Assembly (NCBI GenBank): GCA_900169235.1
Contig: FWCC01000016.1
Location: 1 to 64,000 of the forward strand
DNA length: 64,000 nt
DNA from: Zarea fungicola
Lineage: Eukaryota; Ascomycota; Sordariomycetes; Hypocreales; Cordycipitaceae
Reading direction: 5' to 3'
The notes below the pieces were generated by a model, which saw only the letters and a list, made by a program, of their open reading frames with translations, was not told the DNA's origin and made no database searches. Below, in pieces: positions 47,587-59,510 of the stretch (positions are counted from its first letter, which is position 1; every line of letters begins with the position of its first letter). A program made the translations under genes and the position numbers.

Positions 47587-49013
47587 TTAGTAGCGAGCGC
47601 AACGGCCGGACTTGCAGACGAGATCGTCAGAGCAGTCGTTTCCGGAGCGGCAGGTGGCACCTAAGAACTTGTTAACGTCTTTGGGTCTTTTGGCTATAAC
47701 TCAAAGAAGTAGGTAGATGACTATAAACGTACCTTCGCAGTGACCCTTCCATGAGCAGTTGCCGGAAGCAGGCGGGGCAGGGGTGGTGCTGGTAGAAGCA
47801 GGGGGAGGGACGCTGACGGTAGAAGCAGGAGGAGCCGGGCAGCCCTGGCCACCGGTAGAAGCGGGAGCAGTTGTGGCGGGAGCAGAGCTGACCGCGGTGG
47901 TAGTAGTGGTAGGAGCAGAGGTAGGCGCGCTGGTAGCCCTGGTCACGGAAGTCGTAAAGCCGCTGCTAGTGGAAGTAGGTTTGCTGGTGGAAGTAGGCTT
48001 GCCAGTGGAAGTGGGCTTGCTGGTGGAGGTAGAAGTGGCCGTGGACGAAGGGGTGGCGGAAGAAGACGAGGCTGGGGGGTTGTTTCCGTTGGTACCAAGA
48101 CGCTGAATGAGCTTGTCACCGAGGTCGTTGATGCTGGCGGCGAATTCGTCGTAGCTCTTGGCCTTCCAGTTGGCAGACTTGCCGGGGACAGCCTCGTCGC
48201 CGGTGAAGGCAATGTAGAGGACATCATTCACGTCGTGGCCGGAGTTACCGTTGATGTTAGCGGAGCCGTAGCAGGCTGTGGCGACGGAAATGGACGCCTC
48301 GCCGACCATGGCCTCCTTTCCATCGTCACCGTTCGTGTCACCCCAGATACCGTAGATCTATATAATTTACTTGATCAGTGCCACTGCCATCACATATAAG
48401 GGCCCAATACAATGCGCTTACCAGCTTGTTGTTGCAGACAACAGCCATGACGGACAAAGGCTGAACGCCGACAGACTGCGGGTCGAACTTGGGCCAGTTG
48501 GGCTTTGAGCCATCGTTGCCAAAGACGACGTAGGGGTGGATGAAGGCGTCGAGATCCTTCTGGCCAGTGCCGTATCCCTTGACGGTATCCTGGAAAGAAG
48601 TCTGAGACTGTGTGTCGGACGAGCTACCGCAACGGCCATCGTTGGCAGGGCCGTTCTGGATACCATCGCAGTCAATGTCCATGTTCACGAAGTTGCCAGC
48701 CTTGCCTTGGAGGTAGACGACGCTGGAATCGGCAATATGATCACCGCAGTACGAGAAGGCTATACATCATAGAAAGCAGAGATTAGCGGAATAGGAACGT
48801 GTAAAAGTCTAGTTATCGAGTGTTTCTGGGATCAGGAGCTTGCAACGTACAGCCATCGTCGCGGTCCATGCTGTGGAAGTTGGAGGCGAGCTTGTTGCTG
48901 CACTCGCCCTTAGCCTTAACATTGTTGTAGAAGTCCTGGACATTGGCAGGGATGTCGCGGGCCGTCGCCAGCGCGGCCAGGGACATGAGAAGAGCAGAGC
49001 GGATGGAAGCCAT
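47587..49013 (-). CDS. csn: Secreted endo-chitosanase, GH75, with linker and Cys-rich tail
   Basis: Exons (minus) 48851-49013, 48422-48759, 47733-48357 and 47587-47660 give 399 residues. A signal peptide (1-18, ending ALATA) precedes the GH75 domain (about 19-245), with conserved ECSNKLASNFHSMDRDDG and FSYCGDHI. The expected catalytic pair is present, Asp174 in GIWGDTNGDDG and Glu187 in VGEAS, in line with Asp175/Glu188 of the Fusarium enzyme. It hydrolyses beta-1,4-glucosamine bonds in chitosan, outside the cell. The Ser/Thr/Pro linker (about 250-365) contains STSKPT-type repeats and is a likely O-glycosylated spacer. The tail (about 367-399) has six cysteines (NCSWKGHCEG, then ATCRSGNDCSDDLVC). 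Many GH75 enzymes consist of the catalytic domain only, so the tail is notable; binding to wall material is a guess. Confidence 0.93.
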
Positions 49014-49202
49014 TTTTGTTGTTGGATGGATTTGCTAACTGGTTTAACGGAAAGAGAGAATGAGTGACGTAAAGTTTGATGTTGTAAATTGAAATGAATG
49101 TTGATTTTTAACGAAAGTGTAACCAGTACAGCTGAAATGAATGTGAAGGCGAATGATGGAGGTGAGTGAAGAAGATCTAGACTGCGGAACGCGGCTTACA
49201 CG

Positions 49203-49213
49203 GTTATATATAA
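49203..49213 (-). promoter_or_regulatory. TATA box of the chitosanase gene
   Basis: On the minus strand the sequence reads TTTATATATAACC, about 190 bp before the ATG at 49013. It is a strong TATA-form element, in keeping with an inducible secreted hydrolase. Confidence 0.45.
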
Positions 49214-52200
49214 AGCAGCTCCCTAGCCGCAGGCCGACAATCCATCAACCCATCAACCCATGTCGCGCGCAAGGAGATCCTTTCATACTGGGTACAACAA
49301 ATTGCAACAATAGATTACGGGGCTTCTGCACTTCCCACATGGTTGTTTCTCGAACTCTTTCGGTCCCCCCTGCGTCTGTAACCCCAGTCACTGCTTGCCT
49401 GGCCCTTGCCGCCAGCACTGCCTTTCTTTTCCACGAATGACAAGCCACATAACAGAGTCTTATGCCAAGTCGTTCGGCTCGCCCTGTAAACAAGCAAGGC
49501 GGGCCAAGGCGAGGGGGGCTGAGCTGCGCTGACTGGCTCTGCATTTGACAATCCATGCACCCCTGGCAACGGTTATGTTTCATGCCTATCTATGCCTTGG
49601 AACATGGTGGACTTTTTTATACTACACCATGATTTATATTGGATTTGTTCCGATGGGTTTAGCCCGTACAGGCCCCGCGAAATTGCCAAGCGCCCATCCA
49701 CTGGTATATTCCGGTCGACGGCCGTAGTTTGCCGGCTACGTCAAAGTTAAATCGTCTCCTGCCTTGTTCTAGCGGCTGTTTGCAGAGCCTCATTAAACCA
49801 GATAGGGTTGCATCTCCTTTTCAACCGTTTCGATTGATTGAGCCGTGATAGGCGCGCAAATCCGAAGCCGTCACGCGGGCCGTTTATGCCGCGCGATGAG
49901 CTGTAAATGTATTTTCATCGTCTAGATGACGAGCCCCTCCAACTCTATTCTTACCGGTATCCATGAAATCTCAAGTCTCGGGCATTTTTCACGCTTCCGT
50001 GCCGCTGGCAACAGGACCGAATCGAGCACCTCCCCCCATATTAGATAATTAAAGGGAGCAAGCCCCGTGGGTCGTTTCCCAAGTGAGCCCCAATTGGACT
50101 TCACCAGTCCCATCTAAACTGCCATTTAGGTGAAACCTATCCACCCCAGAATTTCTGCCAAAGAAAAAAGACAAGAGGACAACCCCAGTCACAGGGCTGC
50201 ATCTCTTAGCAAGAAGGCCCAGCTTTTCAATGCGGATACTGTTTGTTTTTGGCCATGGAAACAGGAGAGCAGCGTGGCTGCATGCTAGACTGTTTCATCA
50301 GGGCAGGTACCTATTATGAATCCCGTTCCGCGCAGTAGCGAAAGAAGATGTAGTCGTAGACAGACATTTGAAAGCACGTGTCAACCCTAAACTAGTTTAG
50401 AATTGAATTGATGCAGTTTTAGAGGAAGTGCTTTCATCCAGTCGTGAGTCTACTCAACTCCCGATAATGCACGGCCAACGACATGAATACATGTCTGAAC
50501 TGCGTCAACTTAGGCGCAAATAACAAATTGAAGGAAAGAAGCGGAGCAACTTGTTAGGGGTTTTGCTGTGGCAAGCTTCATTAAGTTATAAGCAGTAGTT
50601 GGACTGCGTGTCAGGATAATGGGGCAGAACAGTTTAGCACGCTGGCTCAGTAGCAAGTGTTCCCCTTGATTACGGGGTGGTTGATGTTTGTTATTGGTAA
50701 TGAACTCCGAGCTTGCTTGTTTTAGTAACCCGTAAAGAGTGAGTTCATTATTTACAAGCTCTGGTAAACTCCAGGGTATTCAACCCCCCGCGTCAAAGTC
50801 GACTGGCCAAAAAAGAGTGCTCCACATGTCGATTTGGGAACTGACAAACTCGCGCTGATGCAATAAGTAACATGAACACACAATAATTAGATATTGACGA
50901 TCAATGGTACCTAGTAGTTTAGTAAAGAGCGAACTCAGCATCGTTACTCCTTCGTGTCGTTCCTTGCAATAGTAGTAGTTTAGTATTACTGGGTGGAGGT
51001 TTCGGCCCACGTCAGCTCAGCACCGTCGTGCAATACAATTACCTATCTGTTTGCAACATAACCTAGTTATTATTAACTGTCAAGTCCGGCCAGGGCGAAG
51101 TCAAAGCAGTACACATTTAGGCCACATAATTGTCCCACTGTCGAATTTCCAAGGCTGTGTAAGCTTCTTCTGGAGCAGTCAAGAAAGAACGAACGCATGA
51201 TAATTAAGCTCCTGAGCTCCTCATTTCCCGTGCATAGATTATTCAAATGTTCATGTAATAATCATTTCTTTTGCACTCGTAACTCCGAAATAGCACTTGC
51301 CGTAGTGATAGCCATCCAGGTTATCCACCGCGTCACAATTGACAAACCGAAGCTAGCTATTGATTTGGGTCTAATATAACTACTCCCTAGTGTGATTTAA
51401 GCTGGCTCGGCACTGTCACACCTCGGAACTATGCCGGCAGCGGCCCCATTTCTAATAAAATCTCTTCTCCAAGAATTATCTAACAGCCAATAACATTGCC
51501 ACGACGAACTTGGCTGGACTGAATCCTCGCCTTTCCGTACCGCGGCCTCTACTTTCGGCTGAACTGACAACAAGCCGAAAGAAGGCCCGTATCGTAGTTA
51601 CGAGGTGAACCCCCTTGCTTTCCAGGACCTGGAGCAATTTTGATGACGTTCCTGGCCCTCCAATTTTCCACTTCACCGACCAGCTATTCATTCTAGTGAC
51701 CACATGAACTCTGCCTACCACTGGTCTTGAGCTGTTTCTAATAGCATTGAAGTGGCCATCTTCACAATGAGCATAAAAAGGTATTTCGGACTACTATCCA
51801 CAACTTTTAACGGCAAAAAAGTCACTCTTTTCGCTTACTAGCTGGTTTTGACGCGCCATTGTGCATAGATGAGTCGTGTGGACGCCGCATGATACCTCAA
51901 AATTGACGCCTTCAGTACAGAAGACGCAACGCTGTCAGATAAACTGCACCAACAAGTATAGCGAGATTGACAACTAGAGTGGCAACATTCGTGTAGCAAC
52001 GTCATGAGCTTTACAAAGCCCCGCCATAGTTGAGAGAGTGGCCTCTTTTTGAGGCTGATGTTAATCTAGAAGAATCTCATGGAATGGGGTTACCAATCAA
52101 TGACTGAAGAAATATCTGAGTAATTATACCTCAGTAGGCCTAATAAAAGTGTGGACAGTTCCACGCAACGACAGATGCGCTAGACATGGTGTACAAGGAT

Positions 52201-52282
52201 ATATTGTTGATATGTACGATTAAAGGAAATCTCTATGAGCCATCTCCATCCAACTCAGCACCATTCCACTGCCCAACCAGGA
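49214..52282. other. Intergenic 3 kb, no gene supported
   Basis: Upstream region of the chitosanase and 3' flank of the P-type ATPase. Short frames on both strands (49245-49583 -, 50780-51010 -, 51476-51721 -) have no domain or splice support. Confidence 0.55.
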
Positions 52283-55200
52283 CTACCATGCAAGCTTGGC
52301 AATCAGACTGGTAGGATACTTTCTCACAAAAAATCTCCTTACCTCATCGATCAAAATAATGTAAATACCAAAAGTAAACGGCAAGAACCAATATTCCACT
52401 TGCACCGCCGCAGTACCAATAACGCGTTGAATGGGGGCGGGGTAGCACCACAGGAAAATCATGCTCAGCGCAAAGAGAATTGACGGAAATAGGTACAGGT
52501 TCTGCGTCGCCTCGTTAAACGCAGGTGGGTGCTGGAAGATGCTCAGGCGGCGACAGCGCACCGCCATCAGATTGAACCACTGCATCACAACCAGGCTGAC
52601 AAAGTACACCGACGACGCCTCTGCCAATTTTGCATTGTAGTAATCCTGTGTCACGTTGGCTGGAATGGCGCCAAACGAAAACCACAGGTCCTTGAAGGCG
52701 ATACCGTTGCGCTGGAGGTACCAGTACGACAGGAAAAACGATGCCAGTGTCTCCGTCATGCCGATGATGCCATATGCCTGAAAGATGAGTTGCCAGTTGA
52801 CGAGGCGGTCCTTCTTAATGTTTCTAGGGCGGCGGTGCAGCACATCAGCCTCTGGCTTCTCGTAGGACAAAACGGTGGCTGCAACAGCATCCGTAAACAG
52901 GCAGATGATAATCATGAGAAACGAGGACAGAATCTGAGGAAGACCAAAGGCGACATTTGTAATAACTGGCCAAAACTCGGAGAAACTGCCCGCAGGAAGA
53001 AGGTAGGCAATGACCTGCATCATGTTAGTTCACAAGTACTACTTTTCGAGTCAAATTTTGATCGCACCTTTTTCAAATTGTCAAAGACGACACGGCCATA
53101 CTGCACAGCAGTGACAATTGATGAAAACGAATCTAGAAGGACCATGTCCGCCGCTTCGATAGCAATGTCCGAGCCACTGCCCAGTGCGATACCTACGTCG
53201 GCTGCCTTGAGGGACGGCGCGTCATTGACACCATCGCCAGTCATGGCGACGACACTATCCTTCTGAAACTCGCGCACAATGCGAAGCTTCTGCTCCGGCG
53301 TGGTGCGCGCAAATACAATCTCCTCATACTCAGTGAGCGTCTTCCACTGGTAGTCATTGAGTAGCGTGAGCTCGCTGCCACTGATGACAAGGGCACCGCG
53401 AGAACCAGTTCCACTAGTCTTTTCTCCGAGTTCACTTGAGTCGGATGATGGGTCGGGATGGCGTTCGAGGTGGGTGGCGCCGTCGACGTGAACACAAGAG
53501 ACGATGCCGGCATCGCGGGCAATGGCCAGAGCCGTCAAGCTAAAATCACCGGTAACCTGGAAGGTCATTGTTAGCATTATTCTTCTGGAGCATGTACTTC
53601 GTATCAATTTCGTACCATGGCAATTCTGATACCTGCACCACGCAAAGTCGACACAACGTCCCGAATCTCAGGTCTGAGAGGGTCGACAATGGCGACGAGG
53701 CCGACAAGAGTGAGGCCTGACTTGGCAATCTCTGCCATTTCAGCCTCATAGGCACCGTCTTCGACAACGTTCTTGATAGAGCTTGCAGTGACAAGCTTGC
53801 GTGCGAGTAGTAAGCATCGCTTACCCTGCGACGAGTACGTCTGCTTCATACGCTCAAACGTTGCCAGTGTGTTTTGGTCCATGGCGGCGACTTTACCTTC
53901 AGCAGTGACATAATCGGAGCAACGACCGATGAGCACATCGGGAGCACCCTTGATAGTGAGCAAAACATCATTCTCAGAAAATTGCGAAGCTGCAGCTGCC
54001 GAGAGGGTCTGTCCGAGAGCCTCCTTGCGGCTGTTGGTGAATGTGCGAATCATAAACTTGTTCTTGCTGTTGAAGGCAAGCTCAAAGACCTTTTGCCAGC
54101 ATCCTCTAAAGTATCCAACATTTCCATCAGTGAGAGACTCAGAAAAGCGCAGGATAGCAGTATCCGTCGCATCGCCAAACACTCTGCGCTGCGCCAGAGG
54201 AACATCGGCCTGTGCGGCATCTAGCTCGGCACCATTGCAAAGCGCAGCGAGAGCACCCAGCTGGCCAAAGGCAGAGCCAATCTCCTTGTTTCCCTTTTCC
54301 GCGCTGCCAAGCTTGCTCTGAAGCTCTTCCACGCTCATGCTGCTGCTACCAATGGCGCAGTCTGTCAATGTCATCTTGCCCGTGGTCAAAGTGCCAGTCT
54401 TGTCGGAGCAAATGACAGAAACGGCTCCCAGCGTCTCAACAGTATTAAGAGACTTGCAGAGGATATCGCTCTTCTTCATGAGGTTGGCCGTGATGGTGAG
54501 ACTCGCAGTTATGGCAACGGGTAATCCTTCGGGAATAAATGCAACGGCAACGCTGACGCAACTGACAATGAGTCCACTGACTGTGATGAAGCCTGGGTGG
54601 TCTTTTCGGAGCCATGCGCTCCAGAGAATAATGACAATAATAATCATGACAAGCATAATGGCAACAATGAACAAAACAAAGTAGAGGACTTCCCGCTCCA
54701 GGGTTGTCATCTTGGTCTTGGGCTCATTAGTCAGGGTTGCTATACGGCCAAAAACTGTCTTGTCGCCAGTCGCCACCACGATGCCCGTGACGGTGCCAGT
54801 GATGCAGTGCGTTCCTTGCAGACCAATGTTGTGCGTTTCAAGATAATTCTCGTCGGTATGGCTGGCAGAACCAGGCACAGGGCGTGACTCGCCGGTCAGG
54901 ACGGAGCGATCAAACTTCGCGTCTGAGGAAACCTCAAGAAAACGCAAATCCGCGGGAAGCTTGTTGCCTGCCTTGATGAGCACAATGTCACCGGGCACAA
55001 GATCTTCAGCGGGAACATGGGCAAGAGCGCCGTCGCGAATAACCTGCGATTCCTCGGGCAGCATACCCTTAATGGAGGACATGACACGGGACGTCGACCA
55101 GTCTTGAAACATGTTGAAGGCGGCTTGAATAAAGAAAACGGCCAGCAGGACAATGGCAAGGGCAAGGTTGGCCAGCGCGGGGGCAGGCTCACCGAGCGGC

Positions 55201-55759
55201 TTCCAGGAGACAAAGACAAGAATGCTGCTGAGGAGCAAGATGCTTCCAAAGCCTTTGAAGAAGTAGCCAAAGATTGTAAGGGCTCGGTTGGACTTGGGCG
55301 GGGAAGGGAGGTTGCGTCCGTATTCGCCCTGGCGGCGCTTGACCTGCTCGATGGAGAGACCATGCTGGGGTGAGCTGGTGAGACGTGATATAACTTCGTT
55401 GGTGGCAAGTGTGTGCCATTCCAAGTCACCAAGATCTTTGGCAGTGGCATCGGCAGCCCGAATCACCTCAGCGCGCTCTTTACCCTTGGATTCCTCGATC
55501 TGGAACGAACTATGGAGGAGTCTTGTTAGATAACAATGCTCAAAGAGGCGCAGGGCAGTCAGTGTTTGGCTTACACGGTGCGATACTGAATCGGCAAAGC
55601 TACGGCAGGATCAGCGCGGGAGCGCGAAGAGCTCCGAATGGCCATGGAATCGACAGAGTCGCGGCGACCACGAGAGCGCGCCCGGCGCAGACCTTGCTCC
55701 TCATCGTTCCAGCGGATGCGATCAGTCCCTGGGGCGTCCGAAACCTTGTTGGTGGCCAT
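52283..55759 (-). CDS. Type II P-type cation-transporting ATPase
   Basis: Exons (minus) 55575-55759, 53616-55509, 53068-53556 and 52283-53014 join to 1099 residues. An Arg/Ser-rich N-terminus (1-60) is followed by the cation-ATPase N domain (about 92-130), M1-M2, the actuator motif TGES (267-270), M4 with PEGLPVAITASL (388-399), the phosphorylated Asp431 in CSDKTGTLT, a nucleotide-binding KGAPD, VTGD (694-697, at an exon boundary), GDGVNDAP (800-807) and a C-terminal six-helix cation ATPase domain. It pumps cations across a membrane using ATP. The M4 PEGLP motif and the long C-terminal domain place it in the P2 group (Ca2+, Na+/K+-like). PEGLPV and the domain order differ from yeast ENA pumps, so I leave the ion open. 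Confidence 0.93.
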
Positions 55760-58700
55760 AGATGGACAGACAAAGAAGAGAGGGTACAGGAGGGAGAGAA
55801 AATAGGACAGAGTAGGAGCAGGTGCTCAAGAGAGCGAAAGGCGAAACTGTCAGAGGGTAGTATTACTAGGAGCGGGAATCCAATACAACTCTGCAAGTAT
55901 GGCATGCGAGGCAGGCGAGATTTTATACAATCCCACAAAGGGAAAACAAGAGGGCTCAGGGCTGGACCTGAAATGGGGGTCCTTTGTCACCAACATTTTT
56001 AGGAATAAGAGAGAGCTGGCTTGTATGGGGATGGCCGAGGGGCGCAATAATTTTAGCAAAGATGGGCTGTTGCCAAATTTGGCTGGAAACGTGCAAGTCA
56101 GACGAGCTTGGATGCAGCAAGCACAACGAGAACGAGGCAGTGATGAGTACCGACTAAGGGCTGGTGATGGAGCGGTGATGGGAGTGGCCCATGGCGGTAG
56201 GTTTGCCGTTTACGGGTAAAGTTTTGGGGTATGAGTGACGAAGACCGGCATGGGTTGCCGGCTTCGCGAGGGCCGAAGGCATATTGAGTAACAACTTGGT
56301 CACTGGCCGACTGCCATTACTCTACACACCCTCGTAGTGTAACAAGGCTAGGCAAAAGTCAACAGCCACGAGGCAAGGAGAGCCTGCAATCCGCCGCAGG
56401 ATTCCAATAAAAGCACATGAGAACAGTCTAAAGAAATTGCCTCACCCACAGCCTTGCGAGCAGGCGGAATTATACCATGTGGAGTTTAGAGCAAAGGGAA
56501 CTAGGTAGCAAAGAAGGAGCACGCTAAAGCATGTAGAAGTGAAACGAATTATAGCGAGGGGATAAGGAAATGAGAGAAGAGGGGGGAGGGAGGCGTCGCC
56601 GATCGAGCAAGTAGTTTGGTGGCGCTGTTGGTGTGCGGTTGTCGCTGGCTAACACGGACCAGGTATTGAGGATGAAGTGTGTCCAGCGTCGGAGTATGCG
56701 CGATATACAAAGCATTGACAGGGCTGATGTCGAGGCAGTGACAAGCTTTTCTTAGCGTGCAACGGGTGGATTTGACTATTGGGGAAAATGGGAAATGCTT
56801 TTACAGGGGGGCGTTGCCTGTCCAGTGTCGTGTCAAGGACTCAAGGACGACGGCCGCGAGGGTCCATGGTGCTCTGGATCGAACTGGGTCAGCTTAGTTT
56901 GTGGCTTTTGGTTTGCCGAGCCACAATCGAGAGGCGCGACGTCAGAGGCTACCACGAGCAGCGAGCTAGGACCCGTCCTCGACCTGTTTCTCTACTCGGG
57001 CTGTCTTCCGACCGATGGGACGCAGCAACGACAGGGGTCCCGTCCCAACTTCACCCAGGCTAAGCATGTGGTTTCGTTGGCTAGCGGACATCGTGTGGAG
57101 GTGGCGACAGGGGAATGCACCAGCCCGAGGGATAATATGCCGCGTCGCACTCCGAGGGGTGTAAAATGTGTGCGTGTGTGTGTTCTGGAATGAAGGCTTC
57201 GAGGCTTCGAGTTGGTGGTTGTCTTCCAGCAAAAAGTAGCCACCACCACGGATGGAGCACTTTCATGGCAGACGGGCCAAGAGGAGAAGACGGAAACCAG
57301 CAAACGGATTAAGAAGAAGCAAAGAAACGGAGACAAGGCTAAAAGGGCCATACTGTTAGTGCTTGCTCTCTTCCCCTCACACGCATTGTATATCTAGTAG
57401 ATTGTTGACGCAGCCTCATCAAACTAACTAGAAATAGGCCCAAGAAAGCAACGGCCAGTGCCACAGGAAGCATCCACATATACACTCCCAAACGCACATG
57501 GCAATAACACACCTCATCCTCCACACTGGTCATTTTTTTACCGATAAAATGACGAGACGGCGCACCCTGTCCTTCAGCCTTTTTGCCTTTTCGCCTTTTT
57601 CTCTTTTGGTGCAGATGGTGGCCGCGGGACCACTCTCCAGCCTATTAGTTTGCTTTCTAGCTTTTTTTCGTGCTCACGAAGAGGGCGCAGCGACGGCGAC
57701 CCGCGGCTGTGCGGCCTCCCAATCGAGGTACCCTAACCTTATTTAATAGAGTGGATGCGAATGACGAGAGAAGAAAGAGGGAAATAAAAAAGGGGGCTCT
57801 TTTGATCCTTTGGCTGAGAGCCTAGTCTCTTTCTCTTCTTTGTCCAGTGAGGCATTTCGGACGTGGTTTTACGCCACAAATCGCGGTCTTGTATTTCCGA
57901 CAAGTGTCTAGGGACGGGTATCCATCCCAATTCTGAGAGACTTGGTCAGCCTTTGCTAAATAATTTTCTCCTCTCAGTGAGACCCATGTAAGATGAATGT
58001 TGTTTGTAATTTCAATTACAAGCTTTTGTCAGCCATCTGGGGAGATGACTTGTCGCCTTTTGAAGCTGCCCTAGGCCATAGTTGACAAGTTGACGAGCCG
58101 TCATCTTTATCCCCGCTGGTATATGACTTACTCTGCTTCGTGTTCGTTTACGCCATTTAGCTTCCCGAAAACCCAAGTTTCTTTCACGGTCGCTACGATA
58201 GACGTGTGTAAAGCCAAGTTGACTTTAGAAAAGGCGCGCAATTAAAACATGGCAATAGCCCAGTACTAATAGAAGCAGGATACTGCAGATGAACTAACTA
58301 CAGTGCGTAGATCCTCTTTTCTCTACTACTTGGTACGAGTGTGGAAAATTCATGTCATAAATATTCCGAATTTCTGCTGAAGAATTTCTGCTGAAGAATT
58401 TCTGCTGAAGAAGCTGGCAGGGTCTTGAAATGAAGAAAAAAAAATGAACAAGGCTCTGCATCGGTCATGTATACGATGGCCCTTACTGTATTTGGCTGAC
58501 GAGCATTTAACATGGACTTGGTAGTAGTGCTGTCGTAGAAGAGTACATATCCGCCTGGCTTCAAACAATGAGAGGGCGTGGAAAATTTACAAGGAATGGT
58601 TACTGTAACGCAGTTACGCAGGCTTTAGCCAGGGATCACACTACGTCTAGCTAACGATACAGTTTGTGATGACAAGAGCTTTTGAGGAGTGAAAATCATT

Positions 58701-58942
58701 TTGCAGCTTTCCCAAAGATTGAACGACAAGGAACGACATTATACCAATGGTAGCAACAGCGTTGGTAAAAGTGGTCAAGTGCTTAACAGGATGTATTATT
58801 ATGCCATTTAAAACACTCTTTCCGTCAAGCTAAACTTGATAATTCTATGAAGTGGCTGCAGAAAACGAGAATATTATAAAGAAGAGCGGATATATTCTAA
58901 TCAAACCAACCAAACCAATCAAAAATAAACCGCCACGTCAAT
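55760..58942. other. Intergenic 3.2 kb, no gene supported
   Basis: The first part is the ATPase promoter and leader. Frames at 55899-56219, 56779-57193, 57498-57746 (+) and 57739-57930 (-) are domain-free, some purine- or Arg-rich. A threefold 14-bp repeat is at 58371-58412. Confidence 0.55.
58371..58412. repeat. Three tandem copies of a 14-bp unit
   Basis: GAATTTCTGCTGAA repeated three times head to tail without mismatch, followed by GAAGC. Lies in gene-free DNA. Confidence 0.9.
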
Positions 58943-59063
58943 AACGACTCAAGAACGACTCAAGAACGACCCAAGAACGGCTCAAGGACAACTCAAGGAC
59001 AACTCAAGGACAACTCAAGGACAACTCAAGGACAACTCAAGGACAACTCAAGGACAACTCAAG
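58943..59063. repeat. 11-bp minisatellite, 11 units
   Basis: Eleven head-to-tail 11-bp units. The first four are variants (AACGACTCAAG twice, AACGACCCAAG, AACGGCTCAAG), the last seven are identical GACAACTCAAG. Perfect period with no indel. It lies about 80 bp beyond the stop of the minus-strand gene ending at 59145, so it may be in that gene's 3'UTR. The ordered split between variant and homogenised units suggests expansion from one end. Confidence 0.95.
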
Positions 59064-59144
59064 AACAAGACCAAGAGCCGCAGTCGGGGTCTGCGTAACC
59101 ATCATTTTGAAAGTTTGAGCGTCCTGGAATGTGTTGAGTAAAGA

Positions 59145-59510
59145 TCAAACATTGTACCCATTGAATCGCTTGTCGTTCGGGGTGATGACGGGCCGGGGAG
59201 GCTCCACGAAACCAGGATATGGTATCTCGGTGGTTTGGCTCTTACGGGCCAGATTCTTCATTACCTTTTCTCTCCAGTGCACCCTCCGCTGATAATCTGC
59301 TGCCGTCGTAGGCCATTCGACCGCCGGAGCGACCTCTATTTCAGCGTTTCTGCGAGGCCAGTGCGGCAAACCTTTCCCAGCCGTGTATAATTTCTGTGAA
59401 GGCCAGTAAAAGACAATGACGAGCAAAGGAATGCCCACGGTGACACTGCATGGAATGACGGTGATACGGAAGAAAGTCTTGCTGGTACGCTGCCGCTATC
59501 CTCTTCCTGC
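59145..59510 (-). CDS. Small membrane protein, 5' exon unresolved
   Basis: The minus-strand frame ending at 59145 codes TSKTFFRITVIPCSVTVG, then a hydrophobic segment (IPLLVIVFYW), PSQKLYTAGKGLPHWPRRNA, a charged region (YQRRVHWREKVMKNLARK) and a Pro-rich end (PYPGFVEPPRPVITPNDKRF). This is strongly protein-like: one N-terminal TM followed by a soluble tail of about 85 residues, as in small mitochondrial inner-membrane proteins. The frame is open back to a TAG at about 59500, which doubles as a possible acceptor (GGATAG, phase 0). The upstream frame contains MTGLRDYLG (ATG near 59557), but its GTATCG donor is in phase 1, and no acceptor of matching phase at a plausible distance was found. A frameshift, a distant first exon or a non-standard splice would explain it. 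Confidence 0.5.

Noticed and set aside
47943..48227. Proline-rich frame inside the chitosanase
   Set aside because: Out-of-frame reading of the Ser/Thr/Pro linker repeats.
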